Assembly: GCF_039530285.1 (NCBI RefSeq)
Contig: NZ_BAAAOK010000015.1
Span: forward strand, 620,001-684,000
Direction: 5' to 3'
DNA length: 64,000 nt
From: Actinomadura_C alba
GTDB lineage: Bacteria; Actinomycetota; Actinomycetes; Streptosporangiales; Streptosporangiaceae
Part shown: piece after piece, positions 25,925 through 34,379 of the stretch
How the letters are laid out: each line of letters starts with the position of its first letter
How positions within the stretch are numbered: the stretch's first letter is position 1
The notes under the pieces: model-generated
Told to the model about the DNA's origin: nothing
What the model saw: only the letters and a program-made list of their open reading frames with translations
Databases searched by the model: none
Position numbers and translations under genes: made by a program

Positions 25925-26665
25925 ATGGATTTCGGCCTCAAGGGAAAGCACGCGGTGGTCACCGGAGGCACCCGAGGTATCGGGCGTGCCATCACCCTGG
26001 CTCTGATCGAGCAGGGCGTCTCCGTCACGGCCTGCCATCGGCAGGAGAGCGACGAGGCGGCGACCCTCCGGGCGGAGTTCGCGGCACGCGACGCGGCCGC
26101 GCGGCTGGTCCCCGCGGACGTCGCCGACGAGGGCGACGTGCGCCGCCTGCTCGACGTGGCCCACGAAGCGTTCGGACCGGTCGACGTCCTGGTCAACAAC
26201 GCCGGGGTGATCAGCCATCTGCCACTGGCTGAAATGCCCACGGCGGAGTGGCGCCGCGTGGTCGAGACCAACCTCGGTGGCACTTATCAGATGATCCGCG
26301 GCTCGCTGGACCGGCTGGCGCGCCCGTCTTCGATCGTCAATATCACCTCGGCCGTGGCCAAGCACGGAATGCCGAACGCCGCGCACTACGTGGCCTCCAA
26401 GGCGGGCATCATCGGCCTGACTCGTGCGCTCTGTAAGGAGCTGGGGGCGGAGGGCATCCGCGTCAACGCCCTCACGTGCGGCATCGTCGACAACACCGGG
26501 CAGAAGAGCCCCCAGGGTGAAGCCGGGAAGCGACGCTACGCGCAGATGACCGCGTTGGGGAGGCTCGGCGAGCCCGCCGAGATCGCCGCAGCCGTCCTGT
26601 TCCTCGCCAGCGACGCCGCAGCGTATGTCACCGGCGCCGTACTCGATGTCGACGGCGGGATCTAG
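25925..26665 (+). CDS. Ketoreductase, SDR family (polyketide or fatty-acyl type)
   Basis: 246 residues. NADPH-dependent classical SDR: cofactor loop TGGTRGIG (residues ~13-20), NNAG (~97), catalytic Ser in NITSAVAKHG, YxxxK as YVASKAG, and the C-terminal YVTGAVLDVDGG. It is FabG-like and could reduce one keto group of the poly-beta-keto chain, commonly at C9, or a cyclised intermediate. A GAAGGGACGG site precedes the ATG. It starts the second part of the tailoring operon, followed by two small oxygenase genes. Confidence 0.9.
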   Translation: MDFGLKGKHAVVTGGTRGIGRAITLALIEQGVSVTACHRQESDEAATLRAEFAARDAAARLVPADVADEGDVRRLLDVAHEAFGPVDVLVNNAGVISHLPLAEMPTAEWRRVVETNLGGTYQMIRGSLDRLARPSSIVNITSAVAKHGMPNAAHYVASKAGIIGLTRALCKELGAEGIRVNALTCGIVDNTGQKSPQGEAGKRRYAQMTALGRLGEPAEIAAAVLFLASDAAAYVTGAVLDVDGGI

Positions 26666-26689
26666 GAGATCGATCAGGAGGAGGCCCCG

Positions 26690-26977
26690 ATGGTCCGTGC
26701 AGTGCTCACGATGCTGGTGCGTGAAGGATGCGAGTCCCTTTTCGAGGACATCTGGTTCACGGCGCTGAAAGAGGCCGAGCCTCCGGGGAGCCTGGGTCAG
26801 ACACTGATGTCAGATCCCGAGGAGCGGCGGAGGTACGTCATCACCGGTGACTGGGAGAGCCGGGACGCACTTCGGGCGTTCGAGTCCAGCCCGGAACGCC
26901 GTGCCATGTCCGCGGCGTTCGAGCCTATCCGGGAAGCGGCGAGCAAGCAGGTGCTCGACATCATCGCCCGGACCTGA
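26690..26977 (+). CDS. ABM-superfamily small protein (putative cofactor-free monooxygenase)
   Basis: 95 residues with AGGAGG before the ATG. A ferredoxin-like dimeric alpha/beta barrel is suggested by strands VRAVLTMLVREG, GQTLMSDPEERRRYVITGDWES and the helix DALRAFESSPERRAMSAAFEPI. ABM proteins such as ActVA-ORF6 oxidise anthrones to quinones without cofactor; others have structural or cyclase roles. The sequence is more diverged than its downstream neighbour, so the catalytic role is uncertain. The two may form a heteromer. Confidence 0.7.
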   Translation: MVRAVLTMLVREGCESLFEDIWFTALKEAEPPGSLGQTLMSDPEERRRYVITGDWESRDALRAFESSPERRAMSAAFEPIREAASKQVLDIIART

Positions 26978-27029
26978 TCCCGGCCATGCGGACCGAGGTC
27001 CGCAGGCTCATTAAGGAAGGACGACAGCC

Positions 27030-27338
27030 ATGACCGTACGCATCCTTGTCCGCGCGACCCCGAGGAAAGAGGACCAGGAGAAGTTCGAGGAGGCCTACCG
27101 TCAGGTCACCGAAACGGTGCGCGGCACGCCCGGGCACCTGCACGACGAGTTGTTGCGCGATGCCGAGGACGGCGAGACCTACATCCTGCTCGCCGAGTGG
27201 GAGAGCGAGCAGGCCTTCCGCGCCTGGGAGGACGATCCCAGACATATGCAGATGGCGGCGCCGATGTTCCCCTACTGGGGCGACCGGGGGGTCGAGCGCC
27301 GGATCTTCGAGGTACGTGCCCGGCTCGACAGCGTTTGA
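27030..27338 (+). CDS. ABM-domain antibiotic biosynthesis monooxygenase
   Basis: 102 residues, AAGGAAGG site. Clear ABM pattern: TVRILVRATPRKEDQEKFEEAYRQV, GHLHDELLRDAEDGETYILLAEWESEQAFRAWEDDPRHMQMA in substance. Likely quinone-forming oxidation of an anthrone-like ring. It is paired with the preceding 95-residue homologue and followed by an FAD monooxygenase, so at least three oxygenases are encoded consecutively. Confidence 0.85.
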   Translation: MTVRILVRATPRKEDQEKFEEAYRQVTETVRGTPGHLHDELLRDAEDGETYILLAEWESEQAFRAWEDDPRHMQMAAPMFPYWGDRGVERRIFEVRARLDSV

Positions 27339-27372
27339 CATTCCTTCCTCCTGAGACAGGTGAGGTGACGTG

Positions 27373-28557
27373 ATGCCGGCCGTGCGGAACGCGGTCGTGG
27401 TGGGCGCGGGCATCGGCGGTCTGACGGCGGCCATCGGGTTGTCCAGAGCCGGTGTCGACACCACGGTCCTCGAACGGCGCTCGACTCCCGACCGGCTGCT
27501 GACCGGCGGTGGATTCATGCTCTGGCACAACGCGCTGCTCGCCCTCCGCGAGCTCAAATTGGACGAGCAGGTCGCGGAGGCGGGGGTCGAGATCCTCTAC
27601 CACGAGTTCCGGTCCGACCGGGACCGGCGGCTCGCCCGTTGGGACATCGCTCCGGAGGCGGCGCGGTACGGCGTGCCCGCGCTCGGTCTGCGCCGTTCCG
27701 CGCTCAACACCGTGCTGATGGACGCGGCGGGCGACTGCGTACGGCTGGGTGCCCGCTGCGTGGGCTTCGAGCAGGACGCGGACGGGGTGACCGCGCGGCT
27801 GGAAGACGGCGGCGAGGTACGTGCCGACGTTCTCATCGGAGCCGACGGCCTGCGTTCGACGGTCCGCGAGGCCATGCGCAAGGGACATGACCTCCCGCCG
27901 CGCTATGCGGGCTACACGGCCTGGCAGGCGATCACCCGCCTCCCGGGCGAGGACGCCGTCCCCACCGGGACCTTCTTCAATCTCTGGGGCAGGGGTGGGC
28001 TCCGCTTCCTCTACATGCGGTTGAACGACGACGAGGTCTACTGGGACGCCATCACCGCCGACAGTGTGGGCGGCTCGTTCGACATGCTGGCCAAGGGGCG
28101 GCGCGACGTGCTGGCTGAGGCGTACCGCGACTGGCCGGCCCCTGTCCCGCGCATCATCGAGACCACCGAAGAGGACGCGATCCTTCCCATCGACATCTTC
28201 GACCGCCCACCCGACCGCTGTGCCGGCTGGGGCGCCGGCCGCGTCGTTCTGCTGGGAGACGCCGCACATCCGATGACCCTCAACCTGAGCCAGGGCGCGG
28301 GCCAGGCCATCGAGGACGGGGTCGCCCTCACCAGGCTCCTCGCCGAGCATGACGATGTGTCGGCGGCGGTCTCCGCCTTCGAGGCGCTCCGGTACGAACG
28401 GGTCGCAGGCATGATCAGCACAGCCTGGTCGATCGGCGCGATGGGCCGCTGGCACAGTCGGTTCCGCTGTGCGGGGCGGGACCTGTTCATGCGCGCGTTC
28501 TTCGATTCCAAGGGGCGCCGTGAGAGCTACAAGCAGATGATGGACGTGCGGTTCTGA
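27373..28557 (+). CDS. FAD-dependent aromatic monooxygenase (PHBH class A)
   Basis: 394 residues from ATG 27373. FAD-binding GxGxxG in VVVGAGIGGLTAAIGLSRAG, the DG motif in LIGADGLRSTVREAM, and the GD motif VVLLGDAAHPMTLNLSQGAGQAIEDGVAL. These identify a single-component NAD(P)H-dependent flavoprotein hydroxylase. It probably hydroxylates an aromatic ring of the polyketide. It overlaps the DUF1772 gene (TGATG), indicating translational coupling. Confidence 0.92.
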   Translation: MPAVRNAVVVGAGIGGLTAAIGLSRAGVDTTVLERRSTPDRLLTGGGFMLWHNALLALRELKLDEQVAEAGVEILYHEFRSDRDRRLARWDIAPEAARYGVPALGLRRSALNTVLMDAAGDCVRLGARCVGFEQDADGVTARLEDGGEVRADVLIGADGLRSTVREAMRKGHDLPPRYAGYTAWQAITRLPGEDAVPTGTFFNLWGRGGLRFLYMRLNDDEVYWDAITADSVGGSFDMLAKGRRDVLAEAYRDWPAPVPRIIETTEEDAILPIDIFDRPPDRCAGWGAGRVVLLGDAAHPMTLNLSQGAGQAIEDGVALTRLLAEHDDVSAAVSAFEALRYERVAGMISTAWSIGAMGRWHSRFRCAGRDLFMRAFFDSKGRRESYKQMMDVRF

Positions 28558-29018
28558 TGGCCGTCGACATCCTCCTCGCGGCCTTCCTGTTGCTGTCGGG
28601 CGGGCTCGCGGGCGTTCTGTTCGCGGTCGAGGTGGCCATCGTGCCCACGGTCGGCGCTTTGCCGGGAGAAGGCTATGTCCAGGTGCACCGGCTTCTGGAC
28701 CGGCGTTTCGACCCGCTGATGCCGAGGGTCAACAAGGTCGCCCTGGTGATCTGCGTTGGGGTCATCGTGCTGGCGGGGGACATGTGGCCGAGGGTCGCCC
28801 TGGCGCTGGCCGGGCTGTGCATCATCGGGGTCGCCGTGGTCTCCGAGGGCTGGAACGTACGGATCAATCGCGACATCGACGCCTGGGACCCGGCTGATCC
28901 ACCGGCGGACTGGCCTCGCGTGCGGACCCGGTGGGCGGCGGCCAACCGGATCCGGGCGCTCTTGGCGGTGGCGGGCTTCGTGGCGGCGATCGTCGGTGCG
29001 GCGCTGGCCTGGGGGTGA
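28557..29018 (+). CDS. DUF1772 membrane protein, anthrone-oxygenase-like
   Basis: 153 residues with four hydrophobic segments (ILLAAFLLLSGGLAGVLFAVEVAI; VALVICVGVIVLAG; VALALAGLCIIGVAVVS; ALLAVAGFVAAIVGAALAWG). It has family-typical polar residues between them: Glu in the first helix and the WNVRINRDIDAWD block with NRIR near the end. Fungal members of this family oxidise anthrones to anthraquinones in emodin-type pathways. The coupling to a flavin monooxygenase gene and the nearby questin-oxidase-like gene make a similar role here plausible, though many bacterial DUF1772 proteins are uncharacterised. Confidence 0.78.
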   Translation: MAVDILLAAFLLLSGGLAGVLFAVEVAIVPTVGALPGEGYVQVHRLLDRRFDPLMPRVNKVALVICVGVIVLAGDMWPRVALALAGLCIIGVAVVSEGWNVRINRDIDAWDPADPPADWPRVRTRWAAANRIRALLAVAGFVAAIVGAALAWG

Positions 29019-29066
29019 GAAGCGTCCTGCCGGCGACATCACGGCAGGGCGCGGCTCATTCGGCGG

Positions 29067-29111
29067 CATAATAGCTATGGCGATAGTAGTTATGTAGATA
29101 ATAGTCATGTT
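29067..29111. promoter_or_regulatory. Three tandem 15-bp direct repeats upstream of the MMPL exporter gene
   Basis: Contiguous units cataatagctatggc (29067-29081), gatagtagttatgta (29082-29096) and gataatagtcatgtt (29097-29111) share the core ATAnTAGnnATG. They lie 51-95 bp before the exporter start, in the only sizeable gap of the operon, and are strikingly A/T-rich. A near copy (13 of 15) of the middle unit occurs at 54434-54448, before the two-component system. Probably an operator for product-induced export (inference). Confidence 0.6.
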
Positions 29112-29161
29112 GTGCTCCCGGCCCCGATCTCAGGCTGATCAAGTACCTCTGGAGGTTCGCG

Positions 29162-31258
29162 ATGACGAGGCTGATGGCGGTGCCGGCGGGACGCCGGGCC
29201 AAGTGGCTCGTCCTGGTGGCTTGGCTGGTGCTGCTCTTCGTGGCGGCACCCTTCGCCGGCAAGCTGTTCACGGCGGCTGACAACGACCGGCTCGAGTACC
29301 TGCCCAAGAGCGCGGAATCCACCGAAGTACTCAAGGTCCAGGAACAGTTCCCGCAGGGACAGGTCATCCCCGCCATGGTCGTCTACCAGAGGGACGGCGG
29401 ACTGACAGTGGCCGACAAGCAACGAGTAGCCGCCGACCAGCAGAAACTCACGAGGGAATTCGCACCCAAGGCGAGAGCGCAGCCGCCGGTGGTCTCCACG
29501 GACGGCACGGCCCTGCTGTACACGGTCCCGCTCGTGGCGGCCGAGGGCGAGCAGGAGGGTGAGGTCATCCTTGACGCGGTCGACGGCATGCGCGACCGGC
29601 TGGGCGAGCCGGGCGCCGGTCTCGATGTCAAGGTCGCAGGCCCGGCCGGTCTCAGCGCCGATGAGTTCCTGATCTTCCGGGAGATGGAGTTCACCCTCGT
29701 GCTGATCCCGGTCGTGGTGGTGGCGATTCTCCTGTTGCTCATCTACCGCAGTCCAGTGTTGTTCCTGGTGCCGCTCTTCGCTGTCGCAGCGGCCAACCAG
29801 GTCGGCAGCGCGAGCGTGTACGGCCTGATCAAGGGACCGGGCATGGTCGTCAACTCCATGGCGACCGGTGTGCTGACCATCCTCATCTACGGCGCAGGGA
29901 CCGACTACGCCCTGTTGCTGATCTCCCGGTACCGGGAGGAACTGGGCCGTCACGCCGACCGGCACGAGGCGATGGCGGAGGCGCTGCGCAGGTCCGGCGG
30001 CGCGATCCTCGCCTCGGCCGGCACGATCGCCCTCGCCCTGCTGTGCCTCGGCGTCGCGGACCTCAACTCCACGCGTTCGCTGGCCCCTATCGGGGTCCTG
30101 GCGGTCGGCTCCGCGGTGCTCGCCATGATGACCTTGCTGCCCGCGCTGCTGGTCATCTTCGGCCGGTGGGTCTTCTGGCCGCGGGTACCGCATGCCGGCC
30201 TGAGCCCGCATGCCTCCCGCCTGTGGGTGCGCGTCGGGAATCTCGTGACCGCACGGCCGCGGGTGGTCTGGGCGACGACCGCGGCGGTTCTGGCGGTGGG
30301 AATGCTCGGGCTGACCGCGTTCAACGTCCCGCAGCAGACGCGTTTCACCAGCCCTCCCGACTCGCTCAAGGGGCAGAACACCATTTCGGCCCATTTCGCC
30401 GCGGGCGCGAGCAACCCGGTGGACGTGATCGCGAATGCGACCCAGGCCGAGCAGGTCAAGGCCGCCGCGCGCTCAGCGGGCGTGGCCACGATCGAGGAGT
30501 CCGGCAGGTCCGGTGGGAAGGTCCAGCTCCAGGCCACGCTGGCGGCCGAGCCGGACACCGCGGCCGAGCGCGCCGCGGTTGAACGGCTGCGGGAAGGCCT
30601 GCACGCGGTGCCGGGCGCGGAGGCGAAGGTCGGTGGTTCCGCGGCGATCGAGCTCGACATGGTCGAGACGACCGTGCGGGACTCGTGGCTGGTGATCCCG
30701 CTGGTCCTGCTGGCCGTCCTGCTGGTGTTGTTCGCCCTCCTGCGTGCCCTGACGCTGTCGCTCCTCCTCATCGCCACCGTCGTGCTGTCGTTCGGCGCGG
30801 CGATGGGCATCTCCACGGTTCTGTTCGAGTACGTCTTCAACTGGACCGGGCAGGACGCACAGCTACCCCAGATCGCCTTCGTCTTCCTGGTGGCGCTCGG
30901 GGTGGACTACAACATCTTCCTCATGAGCCGCGTCCGTGAGGAGTCCATACGGCAGGGAACCCGGCAGGGCACCATCACGGGCCTGGTGTCGACCGGCGGT
31001 GTCATCACGTCGGCGGGTGTCGTCCTGGCGGCCACGTTCAGCGTGCTGATCACGCTCCCCGTGGTGGGTTTCGCCGAGCAGGGCGTCGTCATCGGCCTGG
31101 GCGTGCTGATCGACACCTTCATCGTGCGCTCGCTGCTGGTTCCCGCGCTCACCTACGACTTCGGTGACCGGATCTGGTGGCCGAGCCGCCTCGCCCGTCG
31201 ACAGGTCGAGCGGCAACGAGAGCGCGAACGAGTGCTCGCGCCGGAACAGAAGGGATGA
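29162..31258 (+). CDS. MMPL family exporter
   Basis: 698 residues, GGAGG site. A typical MMPL/ActII-ORF3-like topology: one N-terminal helix, an extracytoplasmic loop (residues ~40-170), a block of helices with the GAGTDYALLLISRYREELG signature, a second loop (~400-510) and a second helix block with GVDYNIFLMSRVREE. The tail is basic. It probably exports the polyketide, driven by the proton gradient. It is preceded by tandem operator-like repeats and followed at 6 bp by a methyltransferase gene. Confidence 0.92.
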   Translation: MTRLMAVPAGRRAKWLVLVAWLVLLFVAAPFAGKLFTAADNDRLEYLPKSAESTEVLKVQEQFPQGQVIPAMVVYQRDGGLTVADKQRVAADQQKLTREFAPKARAQPPVVSTDGTALLYTVPLVAAEGEQEGEVILDAVDGMRDRLGEPGAGLDVKVAGPAGLSADEFLIFREMEFTLVLIPVVVVAILLLLIYRSPVLFLVPLFAVAAANQVGSASVYGLIKGPGMVVNSMATGVLTILIYGAGTDYALLLISRYREELGRHADRHEAMAEALRRSGGAILASAGTIALALLCLGVADLNSTRSLAPIGVLAVGSAVLAMMTLLPALLVIFGRWVFWPRVPHAGLSPHASRLWVRVGNLVTARPRVVWATTAAVLAVGMLGLTAFNVPQQTRFTSPPDSLKGQNTISAHFAAGASNPVDVIANATQAEQVKAAARSAGVATIEESGRSGGKVQLQATLAAEPDTAAERAAVERLREGLHAVPGAEAKVGGSAAIELDMVETTVRDSWLVIPLVLLAVLLVLFALLRALTLSLLLIATVVLSFGAAMGISTVLFEYVFNWTGQDAQLPQIAFVFLVALGVDYNIFLMSRVREESIRQGTRQGTITGLVSTGGVITSAGVVLAATFSVLITLPVVGFAEQGVVIGLGVLIDTFIVRSLLVPALTYDFGDRIWWPSRLARRQVERQRERERVLAPEQKG

Positions 31259-31264
31259 GCATCG

Positions 31265-32107
31265 ATGGTGGAGCGACTGGCAGGCGGCATGGCGACCGGC
31301 GAGGCGACCGGCGAGGCGAACGGCCCTACCACCACCCTCCTTGGACGGCCGGCCGCCGGGTACCTCGACGAGGCCGCCGGTGCACTCGCCGTGGTCAAAC
31401 GGGAGATCCTCCGCAGGCTCGAGCTCGCGCCCGGACAGCGGGTCCTCGACGTCGGGTGTGGCAACGGGACCGACCTGCTGGACATGGCCGCGCAGGTCGA
31501 CCCGGGCGGTGAGGCGATCGGCGTGGACGTCAACCCGGAGGCGATCGAGGAAGCCACGGCCCGGTGCGAGGCCACCGGCGTTCCCGCGACGTTCACGACC
31601 GCCAGTGCGTACTCGCTGCCGTTCTCGGACGACCGATTCGACGCATGCAGATCAGAGCGAATGGTCCAGCACCTGGACGAACCGGTGCGGGCCGTAGCGG
31701 AGATGCTGCGGGTTGCCAGACCAGGCGGGCGGATTCTCGTGGCGGACCCGGATCACGGCATGTGGGCGCCCGACCTGGACGACCAGGAGGCGACGCGGGC
31801 CGTGCTCGCGTGGTGGTTCGACAACGTCCGCAATCCCTGGATCGGGCGCCGGCTCCCCGGCGTCCTGCGCGCCGCCGGCGTGCGGGAGGTGCAGGTCACC
31901 GTCGCGCCCGTAGTGCTGAACGGGCTGGCAGCCGCCGACGGGCTCACTGGACTGTTGAACGCGGTACGCCAGGCCGGTGAACGGGGTGTGATCGCGCCCG
32001 ACCGGGCCCGGGTCCTGCAGGAGCAGATCACCGCCCGAGAAGCCGAGGGCGGGTTCCTGATGTACGGCACGATCGTCCTCGCGGAGGGGAGGAAAGCGCT
32101 CCCATGA
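31265..32107 (+). CDS. SAM-dependent methyltransferase, class I
   Basis: 280 residues. SAM-binding motif I is VLDVGCGNGTDLLDMA (residues ~60-75), the acidic end of strand 2 is GVDVNPEAIE, motif II/III SLPFSDDRFDACRSERMVQHLDEP, and post-motif RPGGRILVADPD. These place it in the Methyltransf_11 (UbiE-like) fold. O- or C-methylation of the polyketide is likely; the site is unknown. The N-terminal ~30 residues are a Gly/Ala/Thr low-complexity lead. It overlaps the questin-oxidase-like gene (ATGA). Confidence 0.88.
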   Translation: MVERLAGGMATGEATGEANGPTTTLLGRPAAGYLDEAAGALAVVKREILRRLELAPGQRVLDVGCGNGTDLLDMAAQVDPGGEAIGVDVNPEAIEEATARCEATGVPATFTTASAYSLPFSDDRFDACRSERMVQHLDEPVRAVAEMLRVARPGGRILVADPDHGMWAPDLDDQEATRAVLAWWFDNVRNPWIGRRLPGVLRAAGVREVQVTVAPVVLNGLAAADGLTGLLNAVRQAGERGVIAPDRARVLQEQITAREAEGGFLMYGTIVLAEGRKALP

Positions 32108-33069
32108 TTCAGCCTCCCCGCTACGCCGAGGCGATCGACGACGCGCTCGACCGGATGTGGGAGGTCGGGTTCGAGTTCGGGCCGGACTTCGCCGTACACG
32201 CGCCGATGGCCGCAGAGACCTTGATCACTCTGGGGCACCCCGACGTCGTGCCGTCCTGGCTCGAGCTCAACCGGCGGCAGCGTCGCTACACCGCGCCACC
32301 CGCCGCCGCCGAACCGATCCCGGACGACGATCCCGGGGCGCAGCGGCTCGCGCTGGGCGACTACCGGCGTGTCGCCGACTGGGTCGCCTTCTTCGACCGG
32401 CGGCTCGACACCGCTCCATGGCAGGAGGTGGTCGTCAGGTGGTGGCCGGTGCTCCTGGACGGCGCGTTCGCGGCCTTCACCCACGGACTCATCCGGACCG
32501 CGCACGCGGTGCGGATCCTGCGGACCACCCCCGAACCCAGCCCGCTCCAGCTGAACGAGCTCGCGCGCGGGCTGGCCTACTGGGCGGCTCGCCATACGCC
32601 GATCATGACCGGGGATGCCGACGAGAGGACGTCGGCTCCGGCAGAGCGGGACGTCCAGGTCGCTTTGAGTGACCTGACCGTGGCGAGCGCCGGGAAGTAC
32701 GCGACGCTGGCGCCCCGGCCGCCCGTTCCGCTGGTGCACGCGATCACCGCTCCCGCGGCCATGCGCCTGGTGCTGCCCATCCTGCCCGGCGAGCTGCGGT
32801 TGCGGACCTGTGAGGTCGCCGAACGACTCGTGGAGATGGTCTGGAACAGGATCCCGGGATTCCCCAGCGGCCGGGGGCCGGCCCGCGAGCCCGGTTACCG
32901 GCCGCCTACGGGCGAACACCTCACCGAGGAGGCGGTGCAGATCGGGGACGAGCACGCCATCAAGCTCGCTGAGGCCTGCGTGCGAGAGTACGCGCTGCGT
33001 CCCGACGACCGATATCTCGCCGCGGCGCACACGCTGAACATCAGTTGCCGGTACGAAGGAGGACTGTGA
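32104..33069 (+). CDS. Questin-oxidase-like protein (DUF4243 family)
   Basis: 321 residues, helical and His-rich, with no flavin motif. The N-terminal VHAPMAAETLITLGHPDVVPSWLELNRRQ and the mid-protein ILLDGAFAAFTHGLIRTAHAVRIL-type block (written LLDGAFAAFTHGLIRTAHAV here) resemble the questin oxidase family. The fungal founder opens an anthraquinone ring in a Baeyer-Villiger-like oxidation (questin to desmethylsulochrin). The C-terminal half carries HTLNISCRY. It is coupled to the methyltransferase gene and to the hemerythrin gene. If correct, it predicts oxidative opening of the quinone ring of the polyketide. Recognition is by pattern only. Confidence 0.72.
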   Translation: MIQPPRYAEAIDDALDRMWEVGFEFGPDFAVHAPMAAETLITLGHPDVVPSWLELNRRQRRYTAPPAAAEPIPDDDPGAQRLALGDYRRVADWVAFFDRRLDTAPWQEVVVRWWPVLLDGAFAAFTHGLIRTAHAVRILRTTPEPSPLQLNELARGLAYWAARHTPIMTGDADERTSAPAERDVQVALSDLTVASAGKYATLAPRPPVPLVHAITAPAAMRLVLPILPGELRLRTCEVAERLVEMVWNRIPGFPSGRGPAREPGYRPPTGEHLTEEAVQIGDEHAIKLAEACVREYALRPDDRYLAAAHTLNISCRYEGGL

Positions 33070-33707
33070 TGTCCGGCGATCTCGATATGACGATGATGCT
33101 CGTGACGCACAACGCGATGCGGCGCGACCTGCGCCATCTGGCCGACGCCGCCGAGAAACTGGAAGAGGGGGATGCGCGCGGTCGCGAGTCCGTGCGAGTG
33201 GGCTGGGAAACCTTCAAGGCGATGCTGCGTAGCCATCACGAGGGTGAGGACCGGCGTATGTGGCCGCGGATGCGGGCCGGTCTCCGTGGCCGCCCCGACG
33301 ATCTGGCGGTCCTGGCCGCGATGGAGGAAGAGCACGAGCGGATCGAGCCGCTGATCCGGGCCGTGGACCAGGCGCTCGCGCGGCCGGACGGGGCCGGTGC
33401 CCTGCTGGCGGATGCGACCGACCGGTTCTGTGGCGAGCTGGGTGAGCACCTGACCCACGAGGAGTCGGCCGCTCTACCGCTGGTCGGGGTCGCGATGTCG
33501 GCCGGCGAGTGGGAGCGATGCCTCGCGGACATGCGCGGCGGAGGTTTGGCGGCCCTACGTTCCGCTCCGGAGTTCTTCCCGTGGCTGATCGGGGAGGCGG
33601 ACCCGGCGGACCGGGCGGCCGTGCTCGGCCGGGTGCCTCCTCCGGTGCGCCTGCTTTTCCAAAAGGTGTGGCTGCCCCGCTATGCGAGGCAGCCACGGTG
33701 GTTGTGA
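33069..33707 (+). CDS. Hemerythrin/HHE-domain protein
   Basis: 212 residues, start overlapping the previous stop (TGATG). A four-helix HHE domain with spaced metal-ligand-type residues: THNAMRRDLRHL, SHHEGEDRRMWPRM, MEEEHERIEPL and HLTHEESAALPLV. The last ~60 residues are an uncharacterised extension. HHE proteins bind a di-iron centre and may sense or carry O2, NO or iron. Here it might supply or buffer oxygen/iron for the oxygenases or detoxify oxidants (inference). It is the last gene of the operon and nearly abuts a convergent gene (15 bp). Confidence 0.82.
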   Translation: MSGDLDMTMMLVTHNAMRRDLRHLADAAEKLEEGDARGRESVRVGWETFKAMLRSHHEGEDRRMWPRMRAGLRGRPDDLAVLAAMEEEHERIEPLIRAVDQALARPDGAGALLADATDRFCGELGEHLTHEESAALPLVGVAMSAGEWERCLADMRGGGLAALRSAPEFFPWLIGEADPADRAAVLGRVPPPVRLLFQKVWLPRYARQPRWL

Positions 33708-33722
33708 GATGACCGTCCAAGG

Positions 33723-34205
33723 TCACTGTCCGCCAGGAGGTCCAGGAGGTCCAGGAGGACCGCCCGGACCGCCCGGACCCGGAATGACACCGAGTTGCCG
33801 CATCATGCCGAGGTCGTCCCGCAGCGCCCAGTGTTCGGCGATCTTGTCGTCGGCGAACCGGACCAGGTGCATCTGCGGGACCTCGACGCTCTTGCCGGTG
33901 CCCGGTAGACCCGACCCGGGGAGTGGCCCCGCATGCGTTCCCTTCATCACCATCCGGAGGGCCACGGTGTCGCCCTCGGCCACGACCTGTTCGATCTCGT
34001 ACTCGAGATCGGGGAAGGCGGTGCGTGCGGCCTTCGCCGCGTTCAGTACGCGTTGCGGGCCGCGCTCGGGCGCTCCACTGTGGTCGGTGTAGTCGGCCGT
34101 GTAAGTTTCATTCGCCAGCTCGGCTCCGGCCTTTCCTCGGAGAATATCCAAAGACCGTAGCAGGATTGCCTTATTCCTTTCTTGTTGGCTCTCTTCGGGC
34201 ATCAT
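33723..34205 (-). CDS. SnoaL-like (NTF2-fold) protein with a collagen-like Gly-Pro tail
   Basis: 160 residues from the ATG ending at 34205 (GAAGGGA upstream; the next codon is also ATG). The first ~140 residues fit a SnoaL-like polyketide/ester cyclase: RNKAILLRSLDILRGK, YTADYTDHSG, AFPDLEYEIEQVVAEGDTVALRMVMKGTH and the final strand KIAEHWALRDDLGMMRQLG. It ends with an unusual Gly-Pro-rich tail (GPGGPGGPPGPPGPPGGQ) encoded by GC-rich repeats. It may close a ring by aldol chemistry, but many homologues have no known activity. It is convergent with the hemerythrin gene. Confidence 0.82.
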   Translation of the reverse strand: MMPEESQQERNKAILLRSLDILRGKAGAELANETYTADYTDHSGAPERGPQRVLNAAKAARTAFPDLEYEIEQVVAEGDTVALRMVMKGTHAGPLPGSGLPGTGKSVEVPQMHLVRFADDKIAEHWALRDDLGMMRQLGVIPGPGGPGGPPGPPGPPGGQ

Positions 34206-34379
34206 TATTCCCTTCTGAAGAGTTGATGATCTGCATCTTATTGGGACGGTACCCAGTTCCATAAATGTTGTCAAGGTGCCATCTTGTCGTCTTTTCCTCT
34301 CGCTTAGCCGCCAATTTATCGACGTGCCGCACACTGGTCAGGTGGCTCGTGTTCGAACCGGGCGGGCCGGAGAGGACCG

